From: Auanema rhodensis
Lineage: Eukaryota; Nematoda; Chromadorea; Rhabditida; Rhabditidae
Direction of reading: 5' to 3'
Assembly: GCA_964057225.1 (NCBI GenBank)
Contig: OZ059897.1
Location: forward strand, 16,926,001 to 16,990,000
Length of the DNA stretch: 64,000 nucleotides
Part shown: positions 44,608-59,200 of the stretch, in pieces
How the letters are laid out: each line of letters opens with the position of its first letter
Numbering within the stretch: the stretch's first letter is position 1
Made by a program: the position numbers and the translations under genes
The notes under the pieces: model-generated
Databases searched by the model: none
Seen by the model: the letters and a program-made list of their open reading frames with translations, nothing else
Told to the model about the DNA's origin: nothing

Positions 44608-47600
44608 GTTAACAAACATCGTTTATCTTCTTTGCCTTCTTCGTTTTCAGACATTTATCTGAACTGGTGTATCAAAAATGAAAGACTTCATAGATTTTAT
44701 CATAAAATGTTTAAAATATTTTACAACATTTCGATGTGTAAGCGAGGGTGAAGCATAGAGATAGAGAGAAGTTATATAAGTTTCTACAAAAATTATTATT
44801 TACATATATATTAAGAAATACTTTCATAATTGAATTCATTAAATTTATGAATAAGCTCTATTCTTCTTCACAAATAATCAGTAATATACATGGCTAGGTT
44901 TCAACTTCAGGCTCGGGTTCAGCTTGATGAGCCATTGTTATTTATGGCTGTTTTCACGTATTATCCAACTATCAAAAATGGGCACACTCGACCATTTTTA
45001 TTGGTTTTAAGCAACTGGTTCACATTTTGACTCTCATATACCAATCTTCAACTATTATCCGTCGAACCATATCGACAACTAGCCTGCTATCAGGTTCTTT
45101 TATATTTCCATTTCTCCCCCTCGATCTCCCTCCTTTCCTTTCTATATCATATCTTAGAAATAAGTTCTTATTCATGTACCTTATGTCGAAAAACTATTTA
45201 TAGAAGGCAATTCTCTCATATATAAAATATATATTTTATCTACTTAATAATACAGCAAATTAAGAATTATATAATTATCTTACAGCTCTCTTCAAAGAAA
45301 ATAAATTAAATTACACAATTTGTCTCGGAAAAATGTACACCGTATGTGTTTTTATAATTGATTGTTTAGTTTGATATATCAACAAATGATTGTTTTTTTC
45401 CATTTTTTATAATATTTCGGTATATTGGACGATTCAATTTTGCACCTTTATTGTGAATTATTCTTATTTCCACGTGCCACGTATGCCAATGATTACAAGA
45501 ACATTTCATTTTTCAATGCAACAGAGATTAGTTGTGCTTCATCATTCACCTTTTTTCACTCATCTGTTTTCTCCTCATGGTACTATGTTGCTACGTATGC
45601 CTACTGTTTCTTGAAATCAAATGAAATCATGACACATTCAATGTTCAACATTCTCCTATTCTCGTCTTCGTCGTGTTCTTTCTCGATACTAAAATAACCA
45701 CCATCATCATCGAATATTTTGATTGTAATGAAGATGTTTTAAAAATATTTTCCTAGTTCTATATTTGAAAGAAAAAAAATCCCCTTATTCCTGACTCTTT
45801 ATATTATTTTTTATATTTCTATTTTTTGGAAACTCTTTTTTTTTTGCTTCATTAGTTAATGTTTTTCATATTTCTCCATTACCTAAGTGACAACTATTTT
45901 TTCAACTTTTCATGTCCAGGACATTGCAATTTTTTTAGTAAAGTTCGCCTTATCCTTCTTGAATAAATAGCTTTTCTTCCTCATAGGATTTTTCGATCTT
46001 TCCGGCCAATTCTGACTCACTTTACCGCTTTCAGACCGAGCGGTTTCTTTGATAACCAATGTTTTCAAGGCAATTTCTTCTGGATACATAACCTTTTTCC
46101 CGGACTTCTTTAGTCACATATATACGTTGTTGCCTTTCTTAGTATTCCATGTATCTTTTTCAATAACATACATTTTTTTTGAAAACTAATAATTTGGAGG
46201 TTTTCGCATACAAAAGCTGAGAGAACGATTTACCATTTTTAATTCACACTGGTTTTGTGAGCCACGAAGTGTGTTTTACAATTTTCTACAAATTCAGAAA
46301 GTTCCGAATAGCTCTTTCTCTACTAATTTTCTTTAACATACCTTCTTCCTACTTGCTTTGTCCATGAATTGGAATTGGAACTTGAGGTTTAAAGAAAAAC
46401 ATTCTGTTATCTTGGCTATTCAACATACCGTCAATGTGCCGAAACATCAGTAGAAGAAGAGAGCGACGACAGTCGACAACGTCAACGATGACCACAGTTC
46501 GCCACACACAAAGAATCCTTCAAACTATTTAAATTGTTTTTACTTTCGGCATTCTCTCATTTTTAGTATTTAGAGGAAACACGTCTTTTTTTCACAAAAC
46601 ACTCTTGTTTTTTTGTATCTTGTATTGCCTTCCGATCCAATTTACCGGATCTTCTCGATTAATTTCGGTAGCTTTCATTCATTTTTGTCTGGGTAATGGC
46701 ATCCGTGCATCTTACTATTATATTCAATAACATTCAAATGGTGAAAACGAACTTTACCATTGTTTTCAATTGCTTTAATTAACAAATATCTAAAGATTTA
46801 TTTTTTTCTTTATTATATAAGAATGAAAAATGCTATTTCTAAGTATATGAATAAGGAAGATTCTACAATAACTAGGATACCTAGTATAGTAAATGGCATC
46901 AATGAATTGACGTTGACTATCGTTAACAATTCAATGTATTGTTGTGTTCAAATGCCCTGAGAACCTCATCGGCCCAATTTGCAACTGTCTCAAACTGTTC
47001 TTCTCTCACTTCCATAGTATTTCTATTTAAATGTGACCTAACCTTGCTCTTTCATTTCTTTTTTTTTCTTGAAAAAAATTGTTCAGTAGTTCATCGTGCA
47101 GTTTTTAGAAGTTGAGAACTTAGCTAAGATGCTACTGATAGTACAGTGTTTAATGGTCCAAAAATTGTAATTTGTACATATCTAATCTATTTTATGATTC
47201 AAATACATATACATGCTGTGCAAATAGAGTATTTCAATATCAATATCAGATATCTTATATTTAAAATAATTGAATTACTAATATGAATAAATGAATGAGT
47301 AAGGATTAAGTTTTATGTTTGGATCTTAGATCTCTTATGTCTCATTCTGTTTAAAAACGACTATATTTCTTTTGATTTATTGCTTCCGCTTGTAACCATT
47401 GATAAACCGAATCTTATGAATTATTCATTATTATAATTATACTATTATCGGTTATTCTTTTTTCAAAGAATAATATGCCCACTATGAGCTTATGGCTTGC
47501 ATCATCACCATCTATCAGGTGCCGAACATCCGAATACAACATGAGTATATGAGTGCTAATCGTCTTCTAATCACGTAATCCACATCTTCATAATGAAATT

Positions 47601-47732
47601 GATTCACGTTTTTACTCTCTGACCTCTTCATGTACCTTAATCTCTTACCCTGCTCCTCTTATCTCTCTTGCGGAATATTTCTTACTCTTGTCGCTTATTG
47701 CTTTCTTTTTCCGATCCTCCTCCGTCTTTTAG

Positions 47733-47984
47733 CCAATGACACCACCTCGTTCAAGCTCCGCCTCCATAGCTAGTTAACCACAAGAGGGGCGGAGTTAACT
47801 GGAATCGAAACAGTTCATTTTAATCAGAGAGGCCAGAGAAAAATACGTATGATGAAGATAGTTGTGCTAGGTCCTCCCTCTCAGTTCATCTCACTCTCTA
47901 TACTCTATGTTTGTGATCAGAGTAGCATTCCACCAATTGAAGAGAGAGAGAGAGAGAGCAATAGACTGCGAGAAAATGAGAAGA
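47733..47984 (+). promoter_or_regulatory. Possible promoter and 5' untranslated exon
   Basis: CCAAT at 47733, a GC-box core GCTCCGCCTCC at 47755-47765 and its inverse GAGGGGCGGAG at 47784-47794, flanking two GTTAAC copies, form a nearly symmetrical cluster unusual in this AT-rich DNA. About 200 bases on, AGA|GTGAGT at 47982-47990 is a strong splice donor. It could join the acceptor at 50285 just before the zinc-finger gene's ATG. The link is inference. Confidence 0.35.
47939..47958. repeat. (GA)n microsatellite
   Basis: Run of GA dinucleotides inside the possible 5' untranslated exon. Confidence 0.9.
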
Positions 47985-49107
47985 GTGAGTATACGGTAGA
48001 CGGGTGAGTTTCAAGCCCGGATGTGTCAGATAGCGATTGCCACCCTCTTCGAGATCGCAATTCTGCTGGTTTCACAGTCTATTACATACATTTCATTCTC
48101 GTTTTTCAGTCATTGTTACAAAAATTCAGAAGTTGGTTTGTATTTTCTAACGTTACATTGTCTTGTTCAGCTGCAATTTTCTTATTGTATCTAAGTGTCA
48201 AGACGAACTTGTGATCATCTTTTATAATAACATTACAACTTGGTTGTTTGAGATACCTTTTTGACTTCTAATTTCCTTCTTTTTTCATCATGTATCTCTC
48301 ATTCCTTGTCATTTGTCGATTCTGAGTCTTCATTGCTTCTATTCTCTTTCTTCTTGACTATTCGGAAAGATGAAGAAGTGAAGACTCGTCAGTCAGCGGC
48401 CATCTTACTCATCATATCAAAATCATTTTCAATTTTTCCGTTTTGTTCGTTCAACCCTTTTTCAATTGTGTGTATCATCATCCTACTGTTTTCTTTATAT
48501 ATTCCTTATTTTTTCGCTTACATCTACCAAACTAGGAATCTGAAATACTCTCGATATTTACTTGACAGACTCATTTATAGTCATTCATTACTGCTACCAG
48601 CATTTATTTAAAACTTAACTGAGTTGATATTTCTGAGAACTTTTAAAGATCTTGAAACAATTTTGGTATAATTTCAAATACTGAAAATGATTTTGTTAAC
48701 TTCTTTCTATCTGGTTCATTCACCCGTTTTAGATTAGAGATCTGATTGTCAATGACATTTAGTTGAAGAGCTGATGTTGTGCTAAGTGTCTAAAACTTTA
48801 GTAAACCGTTAAAGATCACATCTTTTATAACCCCGAGATACAGTCAAAATGAAAAAATATTGAGAGACCCATGCATCTTAGTAGTTTCAGAAAGATATTG
48901 GTTGAATAAGAGAGACCGTACTGATAGAGAAAGAAAGATAGAGTTTTGAATGCCAAGCAAAGCAAAGTTGAAGCAGAATAATCTCATAACATACATCCCT
49001 CCAGTTTTCTCTGTTATGTCCTCTAACTCCATCAGTCTATCTCCGTTGTTCTTTTTACTTGGTCCCCTCCCTTTCAAAAGACGAAAATCAGTCTATCTTT
49101 CTTCTCA

Positions 49108-49143
49108 CTCCTCCTCCTCCTCCTCCTCCTTCTCCTCCTCCTC
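49108..49143. repeat. (CTC)n microsatellite
   Basis: Run of CTC/TCC trinucleotides with one interruption, non-coding. Confidence 0.9.
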
Positions 49144-50293
49144 ATTCTCTTTCTCTTCATTCCTCCCACTAAAGTTTTAGTTTTATCGTCTTGTCATCAG
49201 CACCCGAAGCGAACTGTATTCTTAACAAACATTCCACTACATTCAGCATCAACCTAACTTTTTTTATTTTCTTAGTTTTCCATCACAATAATTTCTTTTC
49301 CTTTCATTGTAATTAAGTTTATTTTACTATTTCAATTCTTTTTTTTTAATCAAATTCATTAACTCTATGGTTTTATCTTCATTTTTCTAAGCAAGACAAT
49401 CATCGAAGTCAATCAATTATTAGTTATATGCATCTGGTTTGAAATTCTATTAAAGGAAAGTGAGAAGTTATTCTGTTACATGACTCATTATCCGTACCAG
49501 ACTGTCTTGAAAAAAAAAACTTTTTATTTTCAGGACACATTTCTTTTCCGTTTTCAAAAAAAAAAAATGTTCTACCGCATCTTTTTCTATTCATTTCATC
49601 GACTTCAACTTCAATTCTTTTTTTATTTCTCCTATAAAAGAAATTTAAATCACAAGTAGTTAATACACTTTTTTAATATTTCAAATTATTAAAGCAGGAG
49701 AGACAGTCACACTCAAAAAGTTACCGTATACCTTCTTAACTTGTTGACGTCATTACTATCAAGTTCTATTTCATTGTCATTCTAGTAATACTTTTTTTTC
49801 GTTTTCATAGAAGGTAACTAATCAGTTGTAAGATTTACTTCTACTCTATTTAGAAGCATAAATATTTTTTCAAAACTTCAAATAAAATAGTTGAGAGCCA
49901 TGAAATTAACTAATAATATCAATTAAGCCAATATTGATGATGAATTCTATATAATATAGATATGTGTTCATATTTGTATCTACATGAAACTGAAGAATTC
50001 ATAAAGAAGTAAGGGGGTGGTTTCAATAATGTTGGAGTTAGATGAGAGAGAGGGATGGTTGAGACGTACAGCCTCTGCAGAGGCAGAAGGGGCGGAAAGA
50101 AGAGATGGCACATAGGCATAGTCTATCATCTCATACTTTTGTGTGGGAATCGTTGATATTCTCTCTAGCAAATTAGCATCAACAACTATATTGATTTGTT
50201 TTATGTTTTTTTGGTTATCTAATCGTTTTATTATTTTATATTTTTCAATAATGTTCTTCATAAAGTTTAGTTTTCTACTTTACAGAATCGAGA

Positions 50294-53200
50294 ATGGAAG
50301 CCGATAAGGTCCAACGTATGCCAGCTGGATTTCCATTTCAAGCACTTTGTGTGCCAGCATCCTCACCATCTACACTCTTTCCTCCAATGCCTATCTTTGG
50401 TAAGATTTTTAAATATTTTTATATTAAGATTTCACATTAACGTTTTTAGGTGTTCAACAAATGTATGCTACACTTCTACAACATCAGTTACTACAACTTC
50501 AGCAACAATCTCAACCACAACAAAGCCCAAGTTGCTTAGGACAAGGTAACGATATATAGTATAGTATAGTATGTATATTAATGAATACTATTATTAAAGA
50601 TTTGTCACCTGGATTATCTGATAGAGCTTCGTCTGGTGCCGAATCGCCATCTTCAAAAAGTTAGTTAATGTTTCTGTCATTTTCATTAATATCTTTACAA
50701 ATTACTCACTCTTACTCATAAAGTATACGCATATAAGAACAATATAATCTTTAAAATCTTTTATCCAAAGTTTGGTATATTGGGTCATGAAGGATGTGTA
50801 TGTTTTGGCTGACTAATATGATCATATTGTCTTTCTATACGTATTCTTGCAATGGAATTTAAAGAGAGCGATAGAGAGAGAGACGCAAATTGAAAGTTTT
50901 GTGAAAGAGATCAAAAGAAATACAGAGAAGAGAAACTCAGAGGAATAGTTGAGGAAGAGGTATACAAGCATTGCGATACCTTCATTTTGTATCATCAATA
51001 TCATATGCATAGTCACTAACTTATTCACGAAGACAATACTAAAAGCATTTTGAGAAAAAAAAATATGAGGAGAAAATCGAAATAGATTTTCCAATATATA
51101 CTCAGTATAAAGGTTCATATCTTTTGCCAATAGTTTTGCTTTAAAGTTGTTTATTTCTTCTTGTATTCAATGTTTGTAGTGTTGAGACTAAATGAGATGT
51201 TAAATACAACCGTTCTGTACAGTAGAAATGTTTGAATGATTGATATAAAACGTGAAATTTACGTGAAATGCGATTAGCTTGATTAAGCTAATTAGAATAA
51301 CCCATTCTGATGATTGACATGTATTTTGTCGGCTTGTCTTTCATTACAATTATCTATAAAAACTATAAAAAAAGCTTTTTGCAACTAATTTGAAACATTT
51401 TCCCAAGAACTCAAAAAAGTTGGTGTCCTTTTTCTAGTCCGTTTGTCAATCTGTCAACTTGGAGCTATATAAGTGAGCGTTCCGTAGATTGTACCGTTCT
51501 TTTCGTCTTGTATCCCCTGCTGTTACCGTTCATTGCAAAACAGTAATTGTGGGTGATGAATCGTGGGAATGACAGACAAACAGACAAACAGACAGAAATA
51601 TGGCTTCTGAATGAGAGGTTAAAAGGTTGAAAACTAGATGAAAACAGTGATGACCCAATGATGCTATCACTATCAATGTGCTCTTTAAAACAACTTCGCC
51701 CTCCATGTCATTGATATTGTACCAAAAAGATTTTGAAGTGTGCTCATCTGTCTATCTATCTGTTCATACTATATCATTTTCACATATTTCTCCTTTATGA
51801 CGACATATCATCCATTTATCTCCGGCTGTTCGGCTTCTGTTACTGCTGCTCCTCAGAGAAGATCTGCCACCCTGTCCCATCAGCCTACTTTCCCATCCTC
51901 TCGTGCCACCAGCCTACCATTCTATGACTATATATGGCTTCTGTATATCCATCTGCTAATCCGTCAATTATAAAACATGACTAAAACAGCCTGAGAATAT
52001 GGTTTTACGGTTCCGGTAAACAATTCGGATGATGAAGGTTGTAATTTTTTGTCTGTCGTTTTGCCCATTAATCGCTCCGGCCATGCATCGACTCATGGCA
52101 CTCTCAGCCCTCCCACTCGTAATTCGATATAATAATATATATTTTTTATTTTTTATCTAAGATGAATGCCAAGGGAGATTGTCATTGTAAGCTTGTCGTG
52201 AAGGACAGCTTCTTGACAATCTAATGACTTTCAATTGATTCGTACTTCAACTTCAACTTGAAATAATCATTTCATATGAGGCAGACGACCCTCAGTTCTT
52301 TTCTACGTCAACCCATCAAATCAACCAATCTTACATTTTACTATTCTCATCATCATCTAGCTTGTCGCAATCAGTCCAGACATCGAAGAAGTTAGATAGG
52401 AGGGAAATAGGAAACGTTGGAGAAGTCGAAGAAACTCGGTTCAAACCCGTTTTGCCATTCGCAAGCCTCGATTAGATTACGGTAGACAGATAGTTGCCTC
52501 CAACTATTCATTTAAATAGTATTGTGAATGAAGAGAAAAAGACAAATATGGAGAAGTGAAGAAAGAAGTGCGTACGGAGGTCGTGAAAGCGATGAGCCGC
52601 AACGATACACACCGGAAATATGTGTATGCATGTATCAGACGAGCTGACGCCTGATTTAGGACAGACATACGTCAACTACAACTATAACTCATAAATTTCT
52701 TAGAGGGATCAAACAGTAGCAGAAAAAGTATTTTTCCAGCCTAGTTGTTAGAAATTAGAGATAGCAAGCAAGGTATTGCTCCAAAACATATTGGTGGTAA
52801 GTTTTTGTTTGTTGATCATGAAAAGCTTAATGAGTTCAAAAGAAACTTACAAAGTGAGAACTCTAGAATTAAAGCAGATTCATTGGTTTGTTGATTGCAT
52901 CATAAAAATTCAATTCTCAACTCTCTATCACTGAATTATCAAAGCTTAAAAAACGAAATTGTTTTTCTGCTGTGTTTTGGCATTTGTTAAGCGTTGAGAG
53001 TGAAAGAGGAAAGATTTTTGAACATTTTTCGAGGTAAAAAAGAGCAATAAACCATTTTTTTGTTTTTGAAATAAGCATTTCCTGTGTATATGAATGTCGA
53101 TAGGTTTTTTTGGGGTCAAGTAATACGCATAAAGAAAATTGGAAATTGAAGATACTTGAAGTGAAATGATGAGTTAAAAACGAGCAGGGCAAAGTAGACA

Positions 53201-56200
53201 GTAAAATGGTTCACTGCCTAATCGTGTGAAATTTGAATGGATTTTTGAATGAAATCAATATGATTGGTCATGTAATGATCTTTGAATGATGTCCTCTATC
53301 TACTTAGTGTACGTATTTCTTAATCTAACGTTTTCCATATTGAGAAATGTCATCTTCATCAGAAGACGAGTTGTCTTAATCCTTCTAATCAGTTTAAAGA
53401 AGTCAGTCAATTCGTGTGACATGAATGTTACCTTGTAATATTATTCCCAGATAAGGTCATCATACCTTTTCTATTCATAACCACTTGGCAATATTACTTG
53501 AGGTTTGCCTGTAACAGTGCTTTAATCTTATTTATGACATGTCATTATACACCTGCTTGAAACAGATGATTTGACAAGCTGTCTCAAGGCTGGAAGCCAC
53601 TCGAGAATCCAAGTTAAGAATAATCGGACACGGATATGCTTTGCAATATGTAACATAAGTGTCTTATACATTTTTTTATCTCTCTGAACGATGTACAAAA
53701 AAGGGAAGAGGATTACGTCCTATATACATACAACATGTCAGAAGTTACAAATCTGCAGATGTTTCTTTTAGCCAATACATAATGCCTTTGCACTCTCTTT
53801 CTCTTCTTTAATTCATATATATATGTTCAATCTATTACAATCCAAACAATTTCTATTGTTATTATATAAATATATTCTATATTGTATGGTATAGAAATAT
53901 ATAATAAGAGTTAAAACGTATGAAGAAAAAAAAGAAAATCGTAGTGAGTTTGGTTGTCTATTCATAACTACTGATTGAAAACAATAAGTAAAATATCCAC
54001 CTGTCATTTGATTTTCTGCATCTTCTCTTTCTATTTCATTCCTTCCTGCTTCTATTTTTTCTAAATTCTTATTATAATCATTCATAACACCAAGGAACCT
54101 TGTGACCCAGACATGTGTTTCATTCTTTCCATTTGAAGAGAATCATTTTTGACTTTTTCTATTGAAAACGTATCAAATATGAAGTTTTTCTATGAATATT
54201 GTCACGTTCTAGATATTATATATTAGTATAGAAATATACTAAAATCGTTTAATTAATTCACGTGATTGCATTTCATCATCCTTATCTCTTTTGCTGATGC
54301 TCTTTGTCTTATAAATAAAATTAGCTTTCATATGATATATGAATAGAGGCAAGATCTTTAACATCGTAATATTAACTTATCGTTTGAGCTTGCTTCTGAA
54401 GTCAGCCGAAGAGCGACTTTAAGAGTGTGACGATGAAACCGCCATACTACTCACATGTCCCTGTCTTCCCTTGGGATAATGTAGAAGGAAGGGGAGAAAA
54501 GCTGAAGACTAAGGGGGACAAGACAGCAACACAATAGCGGCGGCTCGTTTCAAATGAAAAGTTTCCTATTAAGGCAAAGCGATTCCGTCGAGTGTCAGGA
54601 GTGTTTTATTAGTGGACTGGGAGCATATATGGAATGAATTATGATTGTTGTGTCTGTCTTCATATGTTTGTTGTTAGCTTCTTCTCAAAAATTGTTTGAC
54701 AGAAGAACTTTCTCCTTTTTTGCTCAATGCACTACTCTTATTTCTCTTACTCTCACTCTCTTCTTTTGATATATTCTCGTTTTTGTTCTATTCCAATATT
54801 TCATTTGGAAAGAAAAAGCTATGGAGAAAGAGAGATGAAGTTCTATATGAAATCTAGACATTTAACCGAATGATTTCTTAGCCCCAACAGACGACGAAGT
54901 CATTGTGAAAGTAAAAAGAAGAAGTTCGTTGTTTTAAACTGCAAATTGTTTAAAACAAAGCTTTGATATCTCTTGAGATTTCCAAAATAAGAGCAAAAAG
55001 GGATTCAGAGGTTAGAAGAGAGTAAGAAATACTTCTAAGATACATGAAATTTGCTCATCTTACTTTTATTTCATCGATCTTGCTCATAGAATATTATGAG
55101 TGCCAGAAGAACTTAGATCTATCTATCTATCTATAAGAATCAACTTACTATAATAAAAGCTTTTATTCCCAAATCCTAAAAAATTGTGAAAAAGATTCCA
55201 AAATGAATGAAGCAGTAAAACCATCAAACAGATAGTCAAGGAACAAAAATAGGTTTTGAAAGTCCTAAACGAGCTTAGCTGATGGTTGTGTTGATGATTT
55301 GGCTCTTGATATTCTGAAATTTATGGCCGTACGTCCGATCATTTCGAAGCTTCATTTCGCAGCAATATATGGCTGTGAAAGGGGCAAATGTGCGAAGCTA
55401 CTAGACAAACAACCTACTGATTAAACTACCATATTAAGCCGAAACACTTCTCTCTTTATAGTCGAACGAACAGAGAAATTTTATCGTTTTAGCTTCTGAA
55501 TACTGGCAAAGGGGAGAGTGATGAATGAAATAAATGATGGTAAGAGGAACTAACGGATAAATTTTGCAAAGAGGGGGAGGTAAAAGATAGTTGCGGGACG
55601 AATTAAATATATTTCTGATTCTAACAAAATTGAAAACACTACTTGAAATAATTTTTATAACAAGATTATTCATTAATTATTACTATTTTACTAATATTGT
55701 ATATTAATTATACATATAATATTTGCCAGTAAATAATAAGTAGATTAACACTATCCTAAAATCTCTTTTAATTCTTTTTTTGGGGACCACATTTGATGAT
55801 AAATGTGTGTCGGTATAGATCAAATACAATGTTTATGGCCATAGTCATCTTGATGTGTCCATTACCAACCTGGACTGCCAACTGCCTCTGATTAGCATCT
55901 TGACTGAACATTTGTCATCCAATATAAACCTCAGACAATGTCATTAGATGATGATGATGATGATGATTTGCTTTTAATTTTTTGTTTGAAATTATCCGAC
56001 AATTGAAAATAATTTGGTTTGATAGAACATCAAATATAAACAAAAAGGATTTCTATATTTTTATTATTTTCTTAATTAGAAGTTTTTTTGAAATTTATTT
56101 CTCAAATTCTTCATGTATTTGAAGAAGTATAGTTGTTCATCCTCTACAGTTTTCACATCAGTTTTTGGGTAATGTTTGAACAAACCATGTAAAAGATAAT

Positions 56201-59200
56201 TGTGAACATCTAATATGGCTTATTCTATGAGAAAATTTAAGAAAAAAAGAGGGGGAAAAGAAGAAGAAGAACGTCAACGACGGTCATCTAAGATCAGTAG
56301 TCAAAACGAACACAAAAAGAAATTGACTGAAGAAAAAACGGAGCCGGCGGAAGAATGGACATGAAAACTATCATTTCCATTCAAGGTTACTCAGTAGTGT
56401 GGATAGTGTTGATTGATATGAAGGCTAAAGTTGGTAACGACAATTGAATGTTTTAAAATGAGAAAGAGTTGAAGATAAATTATTTCCGGAATATATATGA
56501 AACGACACAAATTGTAACTGTGATGAGGAATAATGTTTCAAACGTTTTTCTTAATAGTTGTCATTATCATTAGCATTATTGTTGTTGTTGTAACTGGTAG
56601 TTGCCACATTACCATACCATACCATACAACTACTACATAAATCTTCTTTTAGTAATTAAATTAATAATAATTTTAAAAAAAAAGAAAGATGAATTGATTA
56701 ATTTTAAAAAATTTTGATTATACTGTATGAATATTTTATTAAATAATCAATATGATAATATTATTTATTATATTTTGTGTTATGTAAATATTCTATTTAA
56801 AAATAATAAAAAAAAATGCTTATATATGATTGAAATCAATCAAAGCTAAAAAGCTAAAGAACTATAATGGTATATTGATTAATATATGTAAACTATAATC
56901 TATTCATATACTTTTAAATATCTATTATAATCATTTTTACATAAAAATATAAATTACATCGACTTTTTCTCGTCCTTGTCTATTCAATAACGAGTATAAC
57001 ACAAAAGCCGACATGACCATGTTTATCCATATTCGGCTCGTAAAGCTCAGTCAGACATGAGGCTATAAATCTCTCTTGTATCTATATATTTCTATATACT
57101 CTCTCTATATCTATATATCTCTTTTGCGTTTAATCTATTCGTCTTACAGTCACAGCGCGAGGTGTCAGGATATTGTTTCAGCGCTTCTGTCGGCTTTCCT
57201 TTTATGACTTATGTATATCTTCTTCACTCACCATTTCACATCTAAGTATGTGTAGCTAAAGGGAATAGTTATAAATAAATGAAAAGTTAAGAAAATTTGA
57301 ATATGAATTGAATGAAGAAAATAAAAAATGAAGAAGAAAAGAATATAAAAGAATAGTTCATAATGAACATGAATACTAGGTCGGATTCTCACACCATGCA
57401 TTTTCATCAAATATTCTCCCTTTCTTTCTCTTTCTCTTCTTCAATTGTTTGTTTCTCTAATTGTAAAAATTAGCATGAAAGTGTCAATTATGGGATATTT
57501 ATCTATTTATTTATCTTTCTATATATATATATATATATATATAATATCATAAATATTATAATATAGTTCTTAATGAAATATCATTTGAAATAAAGAAATT
57601 AAAGAGTAGAAGGGGTACAAGGAAGAAAACAAACCTTAATATCTTATGATTTTATATTTTCTCTTAATTAATCATATACTTATAAGATTTTTTATTCTAC
57701 TTATTTCTCAGAACTTCAACTTGATGATAACGGATGTCCTATTTGTCCAGCTTGCGGAGAAAAAATTCAAGAAAATGATTTTGCCAGTCATGTTGAGATG
57801 GAAAAAAATAATTTAAAAAGTACAATTGAAAGGTATAGTAGAAAAAAAGTAATATAATTTCAACATATCTCTCATTTTAGTGCCAAAGATAGTAAAGGTG
57901 ATGATGAGGAAATATTAAATGCTGATATTGATCCAATTCGTCGTAAACGTGAATCAGAATTCAACCGTATTCGTGGAAATCATTTAAAACGAATTTCGTG
58001 TTAGTTTAAACTTTTGTTATTATTATTTTTGATTTTTATTTAAACAAAAAGACATTTTATGCCTTGTTTTCTTTCAGTAAAACGTGGAGCAGGAGCTATC
58101 CGTGACAGTCTTACACCATTCAGTCATCAGGTTAGATGTAATTCATTAACAAATCCACTATTATTATAATAATTCTAAAACCTGTTGTTGCATTAAGCAT
58201 TATGATTATTACGTCATCTATGATTATCGTCAATAGTAACATCATAAATGAAAATAATGTCAACTAAAATTCTGATACTAAGCAGGCGACAGTATACAGA
58301 AATATATTTTATTTCACAACAGCTGTAAATCCATCTATCCATCGTTCATGTATCGTTATATGATTAACAATACCTGGATGTTTAACAAATATCATCATAA
58401 ATGAAATTTCTGACCTTAATATGCCTTGATACAGCTGTAAACTTACATATACATAGATATTCTATCTATATATATATAGAATATAATGTGAGAGGAAATA
58501 AATTAGTAGCAAACAAATAAGGGAAATGTCTTTAGATAAAACTAGAAAATCTTTAGAAAGATAAAGAAGGTTAAGATGAAGGTTACGCTTTTCTTTCTTT
58601 CTTCTTTTCATTTTCATACATTTTTCAAGAATGTTTGAGAATTTTCCTTCACAAATATTTTCAAACATTCCTCTGAATATTTTTTGTTATTTCTTTACAG
58701 TTTTCAAATCCCGAAAAATATAAAATTATTATGAATACAAAGCAAAATATTTCTTTTCAAAATTGAAAAAATTGTATAAATATAAGCAATTTTTAGTCAA
58801 ATGAAGAAAGTGGATCAGCTGGATCTCCAGAAGTTAAAAAGGAAGATGATTCTCCATCCATGACAAACACTTCAATTCCTTGTTCGGTAAGTAAAACTAT
58901 CAAAATTTTCTCAAAATTTCAAGAATAAGTTAGAAGATAGGTGTTAATTATATATATAATTATATATATCTGTATATCTTATCTATAAATCTTATATAAA
59001 CATTTTGTCTCTATCGAGAGAACATCACAAACTTTCAATCATCTTTATGGCAATAAGAAAAAGAAAAAAGAGAAGAGATTCTTCCTCATCTGACAGTCTG
59101 TGTACTCATATACATTATAAGTTTGTCGGTATCTTTGTTTGATTTTTTTGAATTTTCCATTTGGCTAATGAGGTTGCATCACCCACTCGATAACCCGAAG

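Larger units (their letters stand above)
43433..50293. other. 6.9 kb gene-poor region upstream of the zinc-finger gene
   Basis: Few supported features. A 44491-44607 plus-strand stretch (start MTTTSLMSTSDFGTFETSQK) has coding-like composition but no confirmed splice partner. 46435-46536 encodes a short Arg/Thr-rich frame. 47733-47985 looks like a promoter with a possible untranslated exon. The rest is AT-rich with microsatellites. Confidence 0.45.
50660..57711 (+). other. 7 kb first long intron of the RNF220-like gene
   Basis: GT at 50660 to AG at 57711 is more than a hundred times longer than the usual intron here. No embedded gene with joined exons was found. It contains patches with locally higher G+C (about 52440-52680 and 54400-54620), and AT, ATG and GTT microsatellites. 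Long first introns in nematode regulatory genes often carry enhancers; none can be identified by motif alone. Confidence 0.7.

Noticed and set aside
48261-48611. 116-codon plus-strand frame with hydrophobic stretches
   Set aside because: Composition follows the T-rich strand; no acceptor context, domain or partner exon.
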